This document shows positions 51,204 through 58,854 of a stretch of DNA of 64,000 nucleotides, piece by piece. This DNA is from Streptomyces sp. NBC_01481. Its GTDB lineage: Bacteria > Actinomycetota > Actinomycetes > Streptomycetales > Streptomycetaceae. The translations under genes were made by a program, and so were the position numbers. Under the pieces are notes generated by a model. It was not told the origin of the DNA, ran no database searches, and saw nothing but the letters and a program-made list of their open reading frames with translations. The stretch lies in NCBI RefSeq assembly GCF_026339995.1, contig NZ_JAPEPT010000005.1:186001-250000 (forward strand). Direction: 5' to 3'. Each line of letters starts with the position of its first letter. Within the stretch, counting starts at the first letter, position 1.

Positions 51204-51977
51204 ATGGCACGGCACGGTGGCGGGCGGGGCTGGTACGGCAAGCTGATCGGGGCGGCGCTCGGGGTGACGGTGCTCACCACCGGTGCCTCGGTGTGGACGG
51301 CGCAGGCCGGTACCGTGGGCGGCTCGTCGCCCAAGGCGGCCGCGTCGGCGACTCCGGGAAGTGACGTCAAGCAGGTCGCGGTGACCATCGCGCACGCCTC
51401 GGACAAGGGGACGCGTGGCGTCAACATCACCATCGACGACGGCCCCGACCCGGTGTGGACCCCTCAAGTGCTGGACGTGCTGCGGGAGTACGGGGTGAAG
51501 GCCACGTTCTGCATGGTGGGGAGGCAGGCGCAGGCCCACCCGGACCTCGTGAAGAAGGTGGTCGCGGCCGGGCACCGGCTGTGCAACCACTCGGTGTCGC
51601 ACGACACCACCATGGACAAGAAGTCCCAGGCCTACCAGTCGCAGCAGATACGCGACGCCGAACGCATGATCACCGAGGCGTCCGGAGGTGTACGGCCGAT
51701 GTACTACCGGGCGCCCGGCGGGGCCTTCACCCCTCACAGCCGTAAGCTCGCGGCTTCCCGGGGGATGCGCCCGCTGGGCTGGAACGTGGACACCAAGGAC
51801 TTCGAACGACCGGGCACGGACGCCATCGTCGCCACCGTCGAGCGGGAGCTGCCCCATGGGCCGACGCTCCTCTTCCACGACGCGGGCGGCGACCGTTCCC
51901 AGACCGTCGAGGCCCTGCGCCGGATCCTCCCCTGGCTCAAGGAGCAGGGCTACTCCTGCGGCTTCCCGGTGCGTTGA
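51204..51977 (+). CDS. Secreted polysaccharide deacetylase (NodB homology)
   Basis: 257 residues. Signal anchor/peptide at about 12-37 (LIGAALGVTVLTTGASVWTA). NodB domain from about 65: NITIDDGPDP (motif 1, Asp-Asp), then the metal-binding HSVSH near 133, YRAPGGAFTPHSR (motif 3) and WNVDTKDFERPGTD (motif 4), and LLFHDAGGDRSQTVEAL (motif 5). De-N-acetylates chitooligosaccharide or peptidoglycan sugars outside the cell. Complete and intact. Confidence 0.92.
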   Translation: MARHGGGRGWYGKLIGAALGVTVLTTGASVWTAQAGTVGGSSPKAAASATPGSDVKQVAVTIAHASDKGTRGVNITIDDGPDPVWTPQVLDVLREYGVKATFCMVGRQAQAHPDLVKKVVAAGHRLCNHSVSHDTTMDKKSQAYQSQQIRDAERMITEASGGVRPMYYRAPGGAFTPHSRKLAASRGMRPLGWNVDTKDFERPGTDAIVATVERELPHGPTLLFHDAGGDRSQTVEALRRILPWLKEQGYSCGFPVR

Positions 51978-52007
51978 GCGGCCCTGGTCGGTCCCGGCGT
52001 CCGAGCG

Positions 52008-52433
52008 TCATGACCTGTCCGAGCCTGCGGACCGCCCACCTTGCCGGATGCGCTGTGGTGGCGTCGGCCTTCCTGCTGCTGGTGTCAGAGCCCCGCTGGG
52101 TGGCTGGAGAGCCAGTCGGTGTGCTGGCTGTGCAGCCGGGCTCTTTCGTGGTGACGGGTGGCCGGCGGGCCCGGTCGGCGTGTACGACCAGTCCATGGTC
52201 ACCACGAACACGTCCGTGCCCGCGAACAGTTCGTCGAGGATCGTGTTGTACCGGTCGAGCACGATCGCGTACTCGTCCTCGGACTCCGGGTAGCGCTTCG
52301 ATTCGGGGAGGCTGTGGAAGCGCACCCACCGGTCGCAGTACGTACTGCGGAACGTGTGGGCGATGAGCGGACCCGACGGCCGCCGTTCCTGCCACAGCCC
52401 CGCCAACAGCTCGGGGGTGAAGTCGGAGCTCAC
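52008..52433 (-). pseudogene. DUF3885-like gene, 3'-truncated
   Basis: Starts at GTG 52433, overlapping the msrA stop (GTGA). The first about 86 residues look conserved (LAGLWQERRPSGPLIAHTFR, FHSLPESKRYPESEDEYAIV, LDELFAGTDVFVVT). After about 52175 the frame continues as low-complexity sequence that is antisense to other strand repeats, so the gene has lost its 3' half. The break is at the edge of the accessory patch. Confidence 0.7.
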
Positions 52434-53095
52434 CCATCAGCCTTTGCGACGCCGATCGGGCAAGAAACCCCAGTCCCGCCGATCCCGCAGTAGCCCGCCG
52501 GGTTCTTGTCCAAGTACTGCTGGTGATATGCCTCGGCCGGGTAGAACGGGCGGCCCTCCGCCGGCAGCAGTTCCGTCGTGATCGTGCCGTACCCCGAGCC
52601 CGTCAGGACTCGCTGGTACGCCTCGCGCGACGACGCCGCCGTCTCGGCATGGGCGGCCGAGTGAGTGTAGATCGCCGAGCGGTACTGCGTGCCCACGTCA
52701 TTGCCCTGGCGGAAGCCCTGCGTCGGGTCGTGGGACTCCCAGAACAGCTTCAGCAGCGACTCGTACGAGACGACCTTCGGGTCGAAGACGACGCGCACCG
52801 CCTCGGTGTGGCCCGTCATGCCCGAGCAGGCCTCGTCGTAGGTGGGGTTCGGGGTGTGGCCGCCCTGGTAGCCGACCAGCGTCGTCCAGACGCCCTCCGT
52901 CTGCCAGAACTTGCGCTCCGCGCCCCAGAAACAGCCCAGGCCGAAGTCCGCGGTCTCAAGGCCCTCGGGGTACGGCCCGAGTAGCGGGTTGCCCAGGACC
53001 GTGTGGCGGGCGGGGACGGAGAATTCGGGCTCCGGGCGGCCGCGGAGGGCCTGGTCGGGGGTGGGGAGCTCGGGGGTGCGGCGTGACAGGAACAT
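52430..53095 (-). CDS. msrA: Peptide-methionine (S)-S-oxide reductase
   Basis: 221 residues from ATG 53095 (MFLSRRTPELPTPDQALRGR); the frame is open to 53167. Reduces Met-S-sulfoxide in proteins. The catalytic motif is FGLGCFWGAERKFWQTEGVW near 52; GHTEAVRVVFDP near 110 and the C-terminal YCGIGGTGVSCPIG carry the resolving cysteines. Overlaps the DUF3885 gene by 4 bp. Its 3' end is repeated, split in two, at 49606 and 50939. Confidence 0.94.
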   Translation of the reverse strand: MFLSRRTPELPTPDQALRGRPEPEFSVPARHTVLGNPLLGPYPEGLETADFGLGCFWGAERKFWQTEGVWTTLVGYQGGHTPNPTYDEACSGMTGHTEAVRVVFDPKVVSYESLLKLFWESHDPTQGFRQGNDVGTQYRSAIYTHSAAHAETAASSREAYQRVLTGSGYGTITTELLPAEGRPFYPAEAYHQQYLDKNPAGYCGIGGTGVSCPIGVAKADG

Positions 53096-53188
53096 GCGGG
53101 CTCTCCTTGAGGTGGCGACACCGGTGAGAACGATTGGTGCGGCGCCGGAATTCCCGGCGCTGCGCACCCCACGGGCACACCCACCCGG

Positions 53189-54292
53189 TCAGTGCGGCAG
53201 CGTTGCCGGGCTCCCGCCGTTGGCCTCGTAACCCGCCACCGCCAGGTTCCGGTACACCGTGTAGTCCGCCGCCGGGTCCCCGCTCAGCGTCCACGGCAGT
53301 GCGCCGATGTGGCCGTCGACGTGCACCAGCTGGTTCATCGCCTCCGCCCACCTCTCCGACCGTACGAGGAAGAGGACGAGCAGGTGCCGTACGTGCGCGA
53401 GCATCGGGTCGTCGGGACGGGCAGCGTGCACCGCGAAGAGCGCGCCCTCCATCGCCTTGTTGACGACCTCGCTCCGGTAGAAGCTCTGCACCAGATTGAC
53501 CTCGGGCAGGTGCTCGTACACCGCGAACAGCGGCAGCGCCGCCAGCAGCGACCCCTGCGGGGCGCGGGCCGCGGCCGTCGTCGCGAAGTGGTCCGCGTCC
53601 TCGCGGGAGCCGTGCCACTTCTCGCACCAGTAGTGCAGCGCGGCCAGATGCGCTCCCATGTGCTCGGGCGCGCGGTCGATGACCTTCGCCCACACCTGGT
53701 CGAACTGCTCGTGGGAGTAGCCGAGTCCGCGGCCGACGGCGAGTTCGACGATGTACGGAACGGGGTCGCCCGGTGAGAGCAGGGCCGCCTCGCCGCAGAC
53801 CGTACGGGCTTCCTCCAGGATGATCCGGAAGTCGTCCGTGCCCGCGGTCGACGAACGCCACGCCTGCTGCACCAGGAACTCGGCGTGCACCTGCGCTCCG
53901 CCCGCGTCCTTGGGGGAGTCGAGGCGCCAGGCGCGCAGCCACGCGCCGCCGACGCCGGGCTGCTGCTGGAGCTCCACGGAGGCGGCCCCGGCGAAGGCCT
54001 GCACGCGCTGCCAGCGGACCTCGCCCTCCTTCGGGGTGCCGGCGAGCAGCTGGGATGCCGCCCGCCAGTCCTGGGTGCGCTGGACGACTTCGAGTACGTC
54101 GAGGAGGTCCTGGTCCGGTCCCGGGAGACGGATGTCCAGCTCCTCCTGGCGTACGAATCCGTACGTGTCCGGGTCGGCGGCGTCGGGCGAGCCGGGGGCG
54201 ACCTGCCGGATGCCGGAGCGCCGGCGCAGCACGAGGGGACCGATGACCGCGGTCAGCATGCACAGCGCGATCAGGAACCAGAGAATCTCCAT
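53189..54292 (-). CDS. Conserved membrane-anchored hypothetical protein
   Basis: 367 residues. One N-terminal helix (LWFLIALCMLTAVIGPLVLR) followed by a soluble domain rich in TPR-like helical repeats (RTQDWRAASQLLAGTPKEGE, HMGAHLAALHYWCEKWHGSR, MLAHVRHLLVLFLVRSERWA). Resembles DUF4034-type actinobacterial proteins. No function known. It is divergent from the cystathionine gene. Confidence 0.8.
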   Translation of the reverse strand: MEILWFLIALCMLTAVIGPLVLRRRSGIRQVAPGSPDAADPDTYGFVRQEELDIRLPGPDQDLLDVLEVVQRTQDWRAASQLLAGTPKEGEVRWQRVQAFAGAASVELQQQPGVGGAWLRAWRLDSPKDAGGAQVHAEFLVQQAWRSSTAGTDDFRIILEEARTVCGEAALLSPGDPVPYIVELAVGRGLGYSHEQFDQVWAKVIDRAPEHMGAHLAALHYWCEKWHGSREDADHFATTAAARAPQGSLLAALPLFAVYEHLPEVNLVQSFYRSEVVNKAMEGALFAVHAARPDDPMLAHVRHLLVLFLVRSERWAEAMNQLVHVDGHIGALPWTLSGDPAADYTVYRNLAVAGYEANGGSPATLPH

Positions 54293-54399
54293 GAGCCCAT
54301 TGTCCCGGACGGCGCCGCGCCGTCATCGGGGCGGTGGGTACCGGACAGCGTTCGGGGCCGGGCCGCGCAGTCGCTCCGGCGCGACTACGCTCGGGGCTC

Positions 54400-55554
54400 A
54401 TGAGCGACCAGCACAGTTTGCACAGCTTCGAGACTCTCGCCATCCACGCGGGCAACACGGCAGACCCGCTGACGGGCGCGGTCGTCCCGCCCATCTACCA
54501 GGTGTCCACCTACAAGCAGGACGGTGTGGGAGGACTGCGCGGCGGCTACGAGTACAGCCGCAGCGCCAACCCGACGCGTACCGCGCTGGAGGAGAACCTC
54601 GCGGCGCTGGAGGGCGGCCGGCGCGGGCTCGCCTTCGCGTCCGGACTCGCGGCGGAGGACTGCCTGCTGCGTACGCTGCTGGAACCGGGCGACCATGTGG
54701 TGATCCCGAACGACGCGTACGGGGGCACCTTCCGGCTCTTCGCCAAGGTCGTCTCCCGGTGGGGCGTCGAGTGGTCGGTGGCCAACACCTCCGACCCGGC
54801 GGCGGTACGGGCGGCAGTCACCCCCAAGACCAAGGTGATCTGGGTCGAGACCCCGTCCAACCCGCTCCTCGGCATCACCGACATCGAGGCGGTCGCCGAG
54901 ATCGCGCGGGGCGCGGGCGCGCGGCTCGTCGTGGACAACACCTTCGCGAGCCCCTATCTCCAGCAGCCGATCTCGCTCGGCGCGGACATCGTCGTGCACT
55001 CGCTGACCAAGTACATGGGCGGGCACTCGGACGTCGTCGGCGGCGCGCTGATCGCGGCGGACGCGGCCGTGGGCGAGGAACTGGCGTACCACCAGAACGC
55101 GATGGGCGCCGTCGCGGGCCCGTTCGACGCATGGCTGGTGCTGCGCGGCATCAAGACGCTGCCCGTCCGGATGGACCGGCACAGCGAGAACGCCACCCGG
55201 GTCGCCGAGATGCTCACCAGCCACCCCAAGGTCACCCAGGTCCTCTACCCGGGCCTGCCGGAACACCCGGGCCACGAGACCGCCGCCAAGCAGATGAAGC
55301 ACTTCGGCGGCATGGTCTCCTTCCGGGTCCAGGGCGGCGAGGAGGCGGCGGTCGAGGTCTGCAACCGCGCCAAGCTGTTCACGCTCGGCGAGTCGCTGGG
55401 CGGCGTCGAGTCGCTGATCGAGCACCCAGGACGGATGACGCACGCCTCGGTGGCGGGCTCCGCACTGGAGGTCCCGGCGGACCTGGTGCGGGTTTCGGTG
55501 GGCATCGAGTCGGCCGACGATCTGCTGGCGGATCTTCAGCAGGCGCTGGGCTGA
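54400..55554 (+). CDS. Cystathionine gamma-synthase/gamma-lyase (PLP enzyme)
   Basis: 384 residues from ATG 54400 (MSDQHSLHSFETLAIHAGNT). Cys/Met-metabolism PLP family: YSRSANPTRTALEENLAALE near 46, GDHVVIPNDAYGGTFRLF near 100, and the PLP lysine in VVHSLTKYMGGHSDVVGG near 205. The family interconverts cystathionine, homocysteine and cysteine; sequence alone does not separate synthase from lyase. Ends with a standard helix (LVRVSVGIESADDLLADLQQ). Followed by a 12-bp hairpin. Confidence 0.92.
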   Translation: MSDQHSLHSFETLAIHAGNTADPLTGAVVPPIYQVSTYKQDGVGGLRGGYEYSRSANPTRTALEENLAALEGGRRGLAFASGLAAEDCLLRTLLEPGDHVVIPNDAYGGTFRLFAKVVSRWGVEWSVANTSDPAAVRAAVTPKTKVIWVETPSNPLLGITDIEAVAEIARGAGARLVVDNTFASPYLQQPISLGADIVVHSLTKYMGGHSDVVGGALIAADAAVGEELAYHQNAMGAVAGPFDAWLVLRGIKTLPVRMDRHSENATRVAEMLTSHPKVTQVLYPGLPEHPGHETAAKQMKHFGGMVSFRVQGGEEAAVEVCNRAKLFTLGESLGGVESLIEHPGRMTHASVAGSALEVPADLVRVSVGIESADDLLADLQQALG

Positions 55555-55570
55555 CCCCAACGGTCACCAT

Positions 55571-55603
55571 CGCCGGGCGGGCTGAGCATCGGCCCGCCCG
55601 GCG
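55571..55603 (+). terminator. Hairpin after the cystathionine gene
   Basis: Arms CGCCGGGCGGGC (55571-55582) and GCCCGCCCGGCG (55592-55603), 12-bp perfect stem with a 9-nt loop. Confidence 0.78.
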
Positions 55604-55647
55604 AGCACGTCAGAGGACGTCATGTATCAGGCGCCGGGCGCCGGGCG

Positions 55648-55839
55648 TCACGCGGTGACCTTCTCGTCCTCGAGCGATTCACGGATCTCCGAGCGCAGCT
55701 CCAGGCTGTCCACGTGTCCATGGACGGAGACCGCGTGCTCGGCTGCTGCCCGTACGACTTCCTCTTCCTCACCGGAGATGGTGAGCGAGCAGTCCATCAC
55801 GCTCGGGAACCTGCGGCAATCGGCGACTTTCCTGGTCAT
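55648..55839 (-). CDS. DUF1059-type small protein
   Basis: 63 residues from ATG 55839. TRKVADCRRFPSVMDCSLTI opens with the Cys-containing pattern of DUF1059, then ISGEEEEVVRAAAEHAVSVH and an acidic end. Members are very small, often near stress genes, with two conserved cysteines; function unknown. Upstream GGAGGTCGTCATG gives a good ribosome site. Confidence 0.82.
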   Translation of the reverse strand: MTRKVADCRRFPSVMDCSLTISGEEEEVVRAAAEHAVSVHGHVDSLELRSEIRESLEDEKVTA

Positions 55840-55925
55840 GACGACCTCCTGGGATCGGTCTGTACGCCGCTTTTTCCAGGATAGATCCGAGCCGCTCCGG
55901 CAGGTCAGGGCAGAGAAGGGGCGGC

Positions 55926-56177
55926 CTACCAGCCCTCCAGCGGGGGCGTCGTGTCCGACGGCGCCACCACCCACGGCTGCGCCACCGTCGCCCAGAGGGC
56001 GAACGCGATCGCCGCGGCCACCAGCAGCAGCCACAGCGCACGGCGCAGTGCCCGATGGCGGCGCAGCAGCCGGGTGCCGTGCTCCGCGGCGCGGGCGGCG
56101 AGATCGGCCGGGACCGGCGGATGAGGGGTCTCCAGCATCCGTCGGACCTCGGTCTCCTTGCGCTCCCGGCCGCTCAT
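55926..56177 (-). CDS. Small single-pass membrane protein coupled to a sigma-like factor
   Basis: 83 residues. A basic cytosolic N-terminus (SGRERKETEVRRMLETPHPP, then LAARAAEHGTRLLRRHRALR) leads into one membrane helix (LLVAAAIAFALWATV) and a short external tail. Its ATG overlaps the stop of the sigma-like gene (ATGA at 56174-56177), so the pair is translated together. Size and position suggest a minimal anti-sigma partner, inferred from coupling alone. Confidence 0.78.
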   Translation of the reverse strand: MSGRERKETEVRRMLETPHPPVPADLAARAAEHGTRLLRRHRALRRALWLLLVAAAIAFALWATVAQPWVVAPSDTTPPLEGW

Positions 56178-56647
56178 GACGCCGCCTGGACCTGGGTGTG
56201 CGGCGGCGGCGTGGGAGGACTCGCGCACATCCTCCGCACCGCGCGCGTGAAGATCGCGCGGACGCGTTCCACCGGGAGCCCGATCAGCGCTGCAGTCTGT
56301 TCCTCCGCCACACCCTCGTAAAGACGCAGCACCAGAATCAGGCGCTCCTGCGGGGTGAGACGTTCCAGCACCCCGCCGCGCACCCGGTGGTGGCGCCAGG
56401 CGCTGCGGGCGAAGCGGGCGGCGAGTTCCTGGCGGGTGCGGTCGTACGGATCCTCGCCGCGCAGCCGGTCCCATTGCGCGTACGTATGGGCGAGCGCGGC
56501 GGTCAGCAGCTGCTCGGCGTGCGGATTGGCGCCCGGGGGCTCGGCGGTGAGCAGGGTCGCGGCATGCAGCAGCCGTGGCGCCGCGCCCGCGACGAACGCC
56601 TCGAACTCCCGGGCACGGCGACGCCCTTGTCCCGTCTGCCGCTCGCT
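56174..56647 (-). CDS. Small sigma-factor-like protein (region 4 clear, region 2 degenerate)
   Basis: 157 residues from GTG 56647 with GAGGA upstream. The C-terminal half has LTPQERLILVLRLYEGVAEE and an HTH (AALIGLPVERVRAIFTRAVR), typical of sigma region 4. The N-terminal half (EFEAFVAGAAPRLLHAATLL, AHTYAQWDRLRG) only weakly recalls region 2. Directly followed by a small membrane protein gene. Probably an ECF-like factor controlling its own membrane partner and a few genes; the -10-binding region needs comparison. Confidence 0.82.
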   Translation of the reverse strand, partial: SERQTGQGRRRAREFEAFVAGAAPRLLHAATLLTAEPPGANPHAEQLLTAALAHTYAQWDRLRGEDPYDRTRQELAARFARSAWRHHRVRGGVLERLTPQERLILVLRLYEGVAEEQTAALIGLPVERVRAIFTRAVRRMCASPPTPPPHTQVQAAS

Positions 56648-56682
56648 CACGTCCTCATATAGGAGCAGATCAGGCGCCGGGG

Positions 56683-57195
56683 TCAAGAGGTCGGCGACGT
56701 CTCCGTGTCCACGGGCGGCAGACCGGCCTGGCGGGCGGAGAGAGCGGTGTTGAATCGAGTGAGCAGAGTGCAGAACGATTCGCGCTCCGTCTCCGTCCAG
56801 CCGTCCGTCACCTGTGCCATCAGCTCGCGCCGCGAGGAGCGGACCTCTTCGAGCCTGGCCTGGCCCCGCGGGGACAGCTGGAGCACGACGGCGCGGCCGT
56901 CCTCGGGGTGCGAGGTGCGCTTGACCAGCCCGGTGTCGACGAGCGGCGCGACCTGGCGGGTGACGGTCGAGGAGTCGATGCCCATCCCCGCGGCCAGCGC
57001 CTTGACGCCCATCGGGCCTTCCTTGTCGAGCCGGTTGAGCAGCAGATACGCGGCACGGTCCATGGAGTTGCGGACCTGGCCGACTCCGCCGAGCCGGGTC
57101 TGTTCCGCGCGGCGTGCGAAGACGGCGACCTGGTGCTGGAGGGCATCGAGGAGGCCGGGGTCGAGATGGGTCGTCATGTCCTGAGAAGTGGGCAT
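56683..57195 (-). CDS. MarR-family transcriptional regulator
   Basis: 170 residues from ATG 57195 (MPTSQDMTTHLDPGLLDALQ). Winged HTH at about 60-120: YLLLNRLDKEGPMGVKALAA, GIDSSTVTRQVAPLVDTGLV, TSHPEDGRAVVLQLSPRG. Typical of MarR repressors of efflux or stress genes. Divergent from threonine dehydratase with a 147-bp gap, but no obvious binding dyad seen by eye. Confidence 0.88.
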   Translation of the reverse strand: MPTSQDMTTHLDPGLLDALQHQVAVFARRAEQTRLGGVGQVRNSMDRAAYLLLNRLDKEGPMGVKALAAGMGIDSSTVTRQVAPLVDTGLVKRTSHPEDGRAVVLQLSPRGQARLEEVRSSRRELMAQVTDGWTETERESFCTLLTRFNTALSARQAGLPPVDTETSPTS

Positions 57196-57342
57196 GGCTA
57201 GGGGGGCTCTCTCGTGCGGCGGTCGGTTGGTGGGGGACAGAGTACGCGGCAAAAACCCGGTGTGTACCAGGGCTGCGCAAACCAGTGGGGAAGCCCGGTA
57301 TCGGGACAGCCGTCGGCCCGGTGAGCTGCGATGCTTGACGTC

Positions 57343-58572
57343 ATGAGCTTCAGTACGTCTGGCACCTTTCGCCCCGTCATCCTCGACGACATCCGGGGGG
57401 CTCAGAAGATGCTCGCCGGGGTCGCCAGGATGACCGCGATGGAGGGCAGCAGGCATCTGTCGCAGCTGGTGGGCGCGCCCGTTCATCTCAAGTGCGAGAA
57501 CCTCCAGCGGACGGGGTCCTTCAAGCTGCGCGGCGCGTACGTACGGATCTCCGGGCTCTCGCCGGTGGAGCGGGCCGCGGGAGTCGTCGCGGCCTCCGCC
57601 GGCAATCACGCGCAGGGGGTGGCACTGGCATCCTCGCTGCTCGGAGTGCGCTCCACCGTGTTCATGCCGATGGGGGCGCCGCTGCCGAAGGTCGCGGCGA
57701 CGCGGGAGTACGGCGCCGAGGTGCGGCTGCACGGTCAGGTCATCGACGAGACCCTGGCCGCCGCGCAGGAGTACGCGCACGAGACGGGCGCTGTGTTCAT
57801 CCACCCCTTCGACCACCCGGACATCATCGCCGGGCAGGGCACCGTCGGCCTCGAAATCCTGGAGCAGTGCCCCGAGGTGCGGTCGATCGTCGTCGGCATC
57901 GGCGGCGGCGGGCTCGCAGCCGGTATCGCGGTCGCGGTGAAGGCGGTGCGGCCCGATGTGAAGCTGATCGGCGTGCAGGCGGAGGGCGCGGCCGCGTATC
58001 CGCCCTCGCTCGCCGCCGGGCATCCCGTGTCGATCGACGCACCGTCGACGATGGCGGACGGGATCAAGGTGGGCTGCCCCGGAGATGTTCCGTTCAAAAT
58101 CATTGGCGATCTCATCGACGAGGTCCGTACGGTCTCCGAGGACGAGCTCTCCAGTGCCCTGCTGCTCTGCCTCGAGCGGGCGAAGCTGGTGGTCGAGCCC
58201 GCCGGGGCGAGTCCGGTGGCGGCGCTGCTGAGCGACCCGCGGTCGTTCAAGGGTCCGGTCGTCGCCCTGCTGTCGGGCGGCAATGTGGACCCGCTGCTGA
58301 TGCAGCGCATCCTGCGGCACGGAATGGCGGCAGCCGGCCGCTATCTGTCGCTGAGGCTGCGGCTGACGGACCGGCCTGGTGCGCTCGCCGCACTGCTGGG
58401 CTCGTTGTCAGTGGTCGACGCTAACGTCCTTGATGTGAGTCACGTAAGGACCGATCCGCGGCTCGGACTCACGGAGGCGGAGGTGGAGTTGCAGCTGGAG
58501 ACGAAGGGTCCTGAGCACTGCGAACTGGTGGCGGCGACGCTGCGCGACGCGGGTTACACGGTCATGAGCTGA
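57343..58572 (+). CDS. ilvA: Threonine dehydratase
   Basis: 409 residues from ATG 57343; ATG 57331 is an alternative with a GGTGAG site. Deaminates threonine to 2-oxobutanoate for isoleucine synthesis. PLP lysine in LQRTGSFKLRGAYVRI near 52, AASAGNHAQGVALA near 80, the phosphate loop VGIGGGGLAAGIAV near 185. The C-terminal ACT-like part (LRLTDRPGALAALLGSLSVV) is a single domain, the shorter form that need not be inhibited by isoleucine in the IlvA manner. Confidence 0.92.
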   Translation: MSFSTSGTFRPVILDDIRGAQKMLAGVARMTAMEGSRHLSQLVGAPVHLKCENLQRTGSFKLRGAYVRISGLSPVERAAGVVAASAGNHAQGVALASSLLGVRSTVFMPMGAPLPKVAATREYGAEVRLHGQVIDETLAAAQEYAHETGAVFIHPFDHPDIIAGQGTVGLEILEQCPEVRSIVVGIGGGGLAAGIAVAVKAVRPDVKLIGVQAEGAAAYPPSLAAGHPVSIDAPSTMADGIKVGCPGDVPFKIIGDLIDEVRTVSEDELSSALLLCLERAKLVVEPAGASPVAALLSDPRSFKGPVVALLSGGNVDPLLMQRILRHGMAAAGRYLSLRLRLTDRPGALAALLGSLSVVDANVLDVSHVRTDPRLGLTEAEVELQLETKGPEHCELVAATLRDAGYTVMS

Positions 58573-58695
58573 GCCCGTGAGGGCGCTCTCGTGGCCTCCG
58601 GCGCCGGCGGTCGGCGCAAGCTGACACAGCCTGACGCGGCGCTGACAGGCCCTTTGGACTTTCTCTGCACGCGCACTCGCGACAGTCTTGAGTGT

Positions 58696-58709
58696 CGCGA
58701 TGTATCGCG
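58696..58709. promoter_or_regulatory. Candidate operator upstream of the ABC transporter genes
   Basis: CGCGATGTATCGCG: perfect 6-bp arms (CGCGAT / ATCGCG) with a 2-bp spacer, about 145 bp ahead of the ATPase start. Sequences of the ATCGCGAT kind are typical targets of PadR-family repressors of drug ABC transporters in Streptomyces. No padR gene is visible in this window. Confidence 0.45.
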
Positions 58710-58854
58710 TTACGGTGAAGGTCTTGCCATGCTCCCGCCAGGTGCGGGACATCCCACACACGCCCACATCTCGTCGTATCGCTACGCGCCCCTTCTTTCT
58801 ACGCACCTCTTCACAAGAAGTGACCCACCCACCTGCCACCTTGGGAGAACCCAC

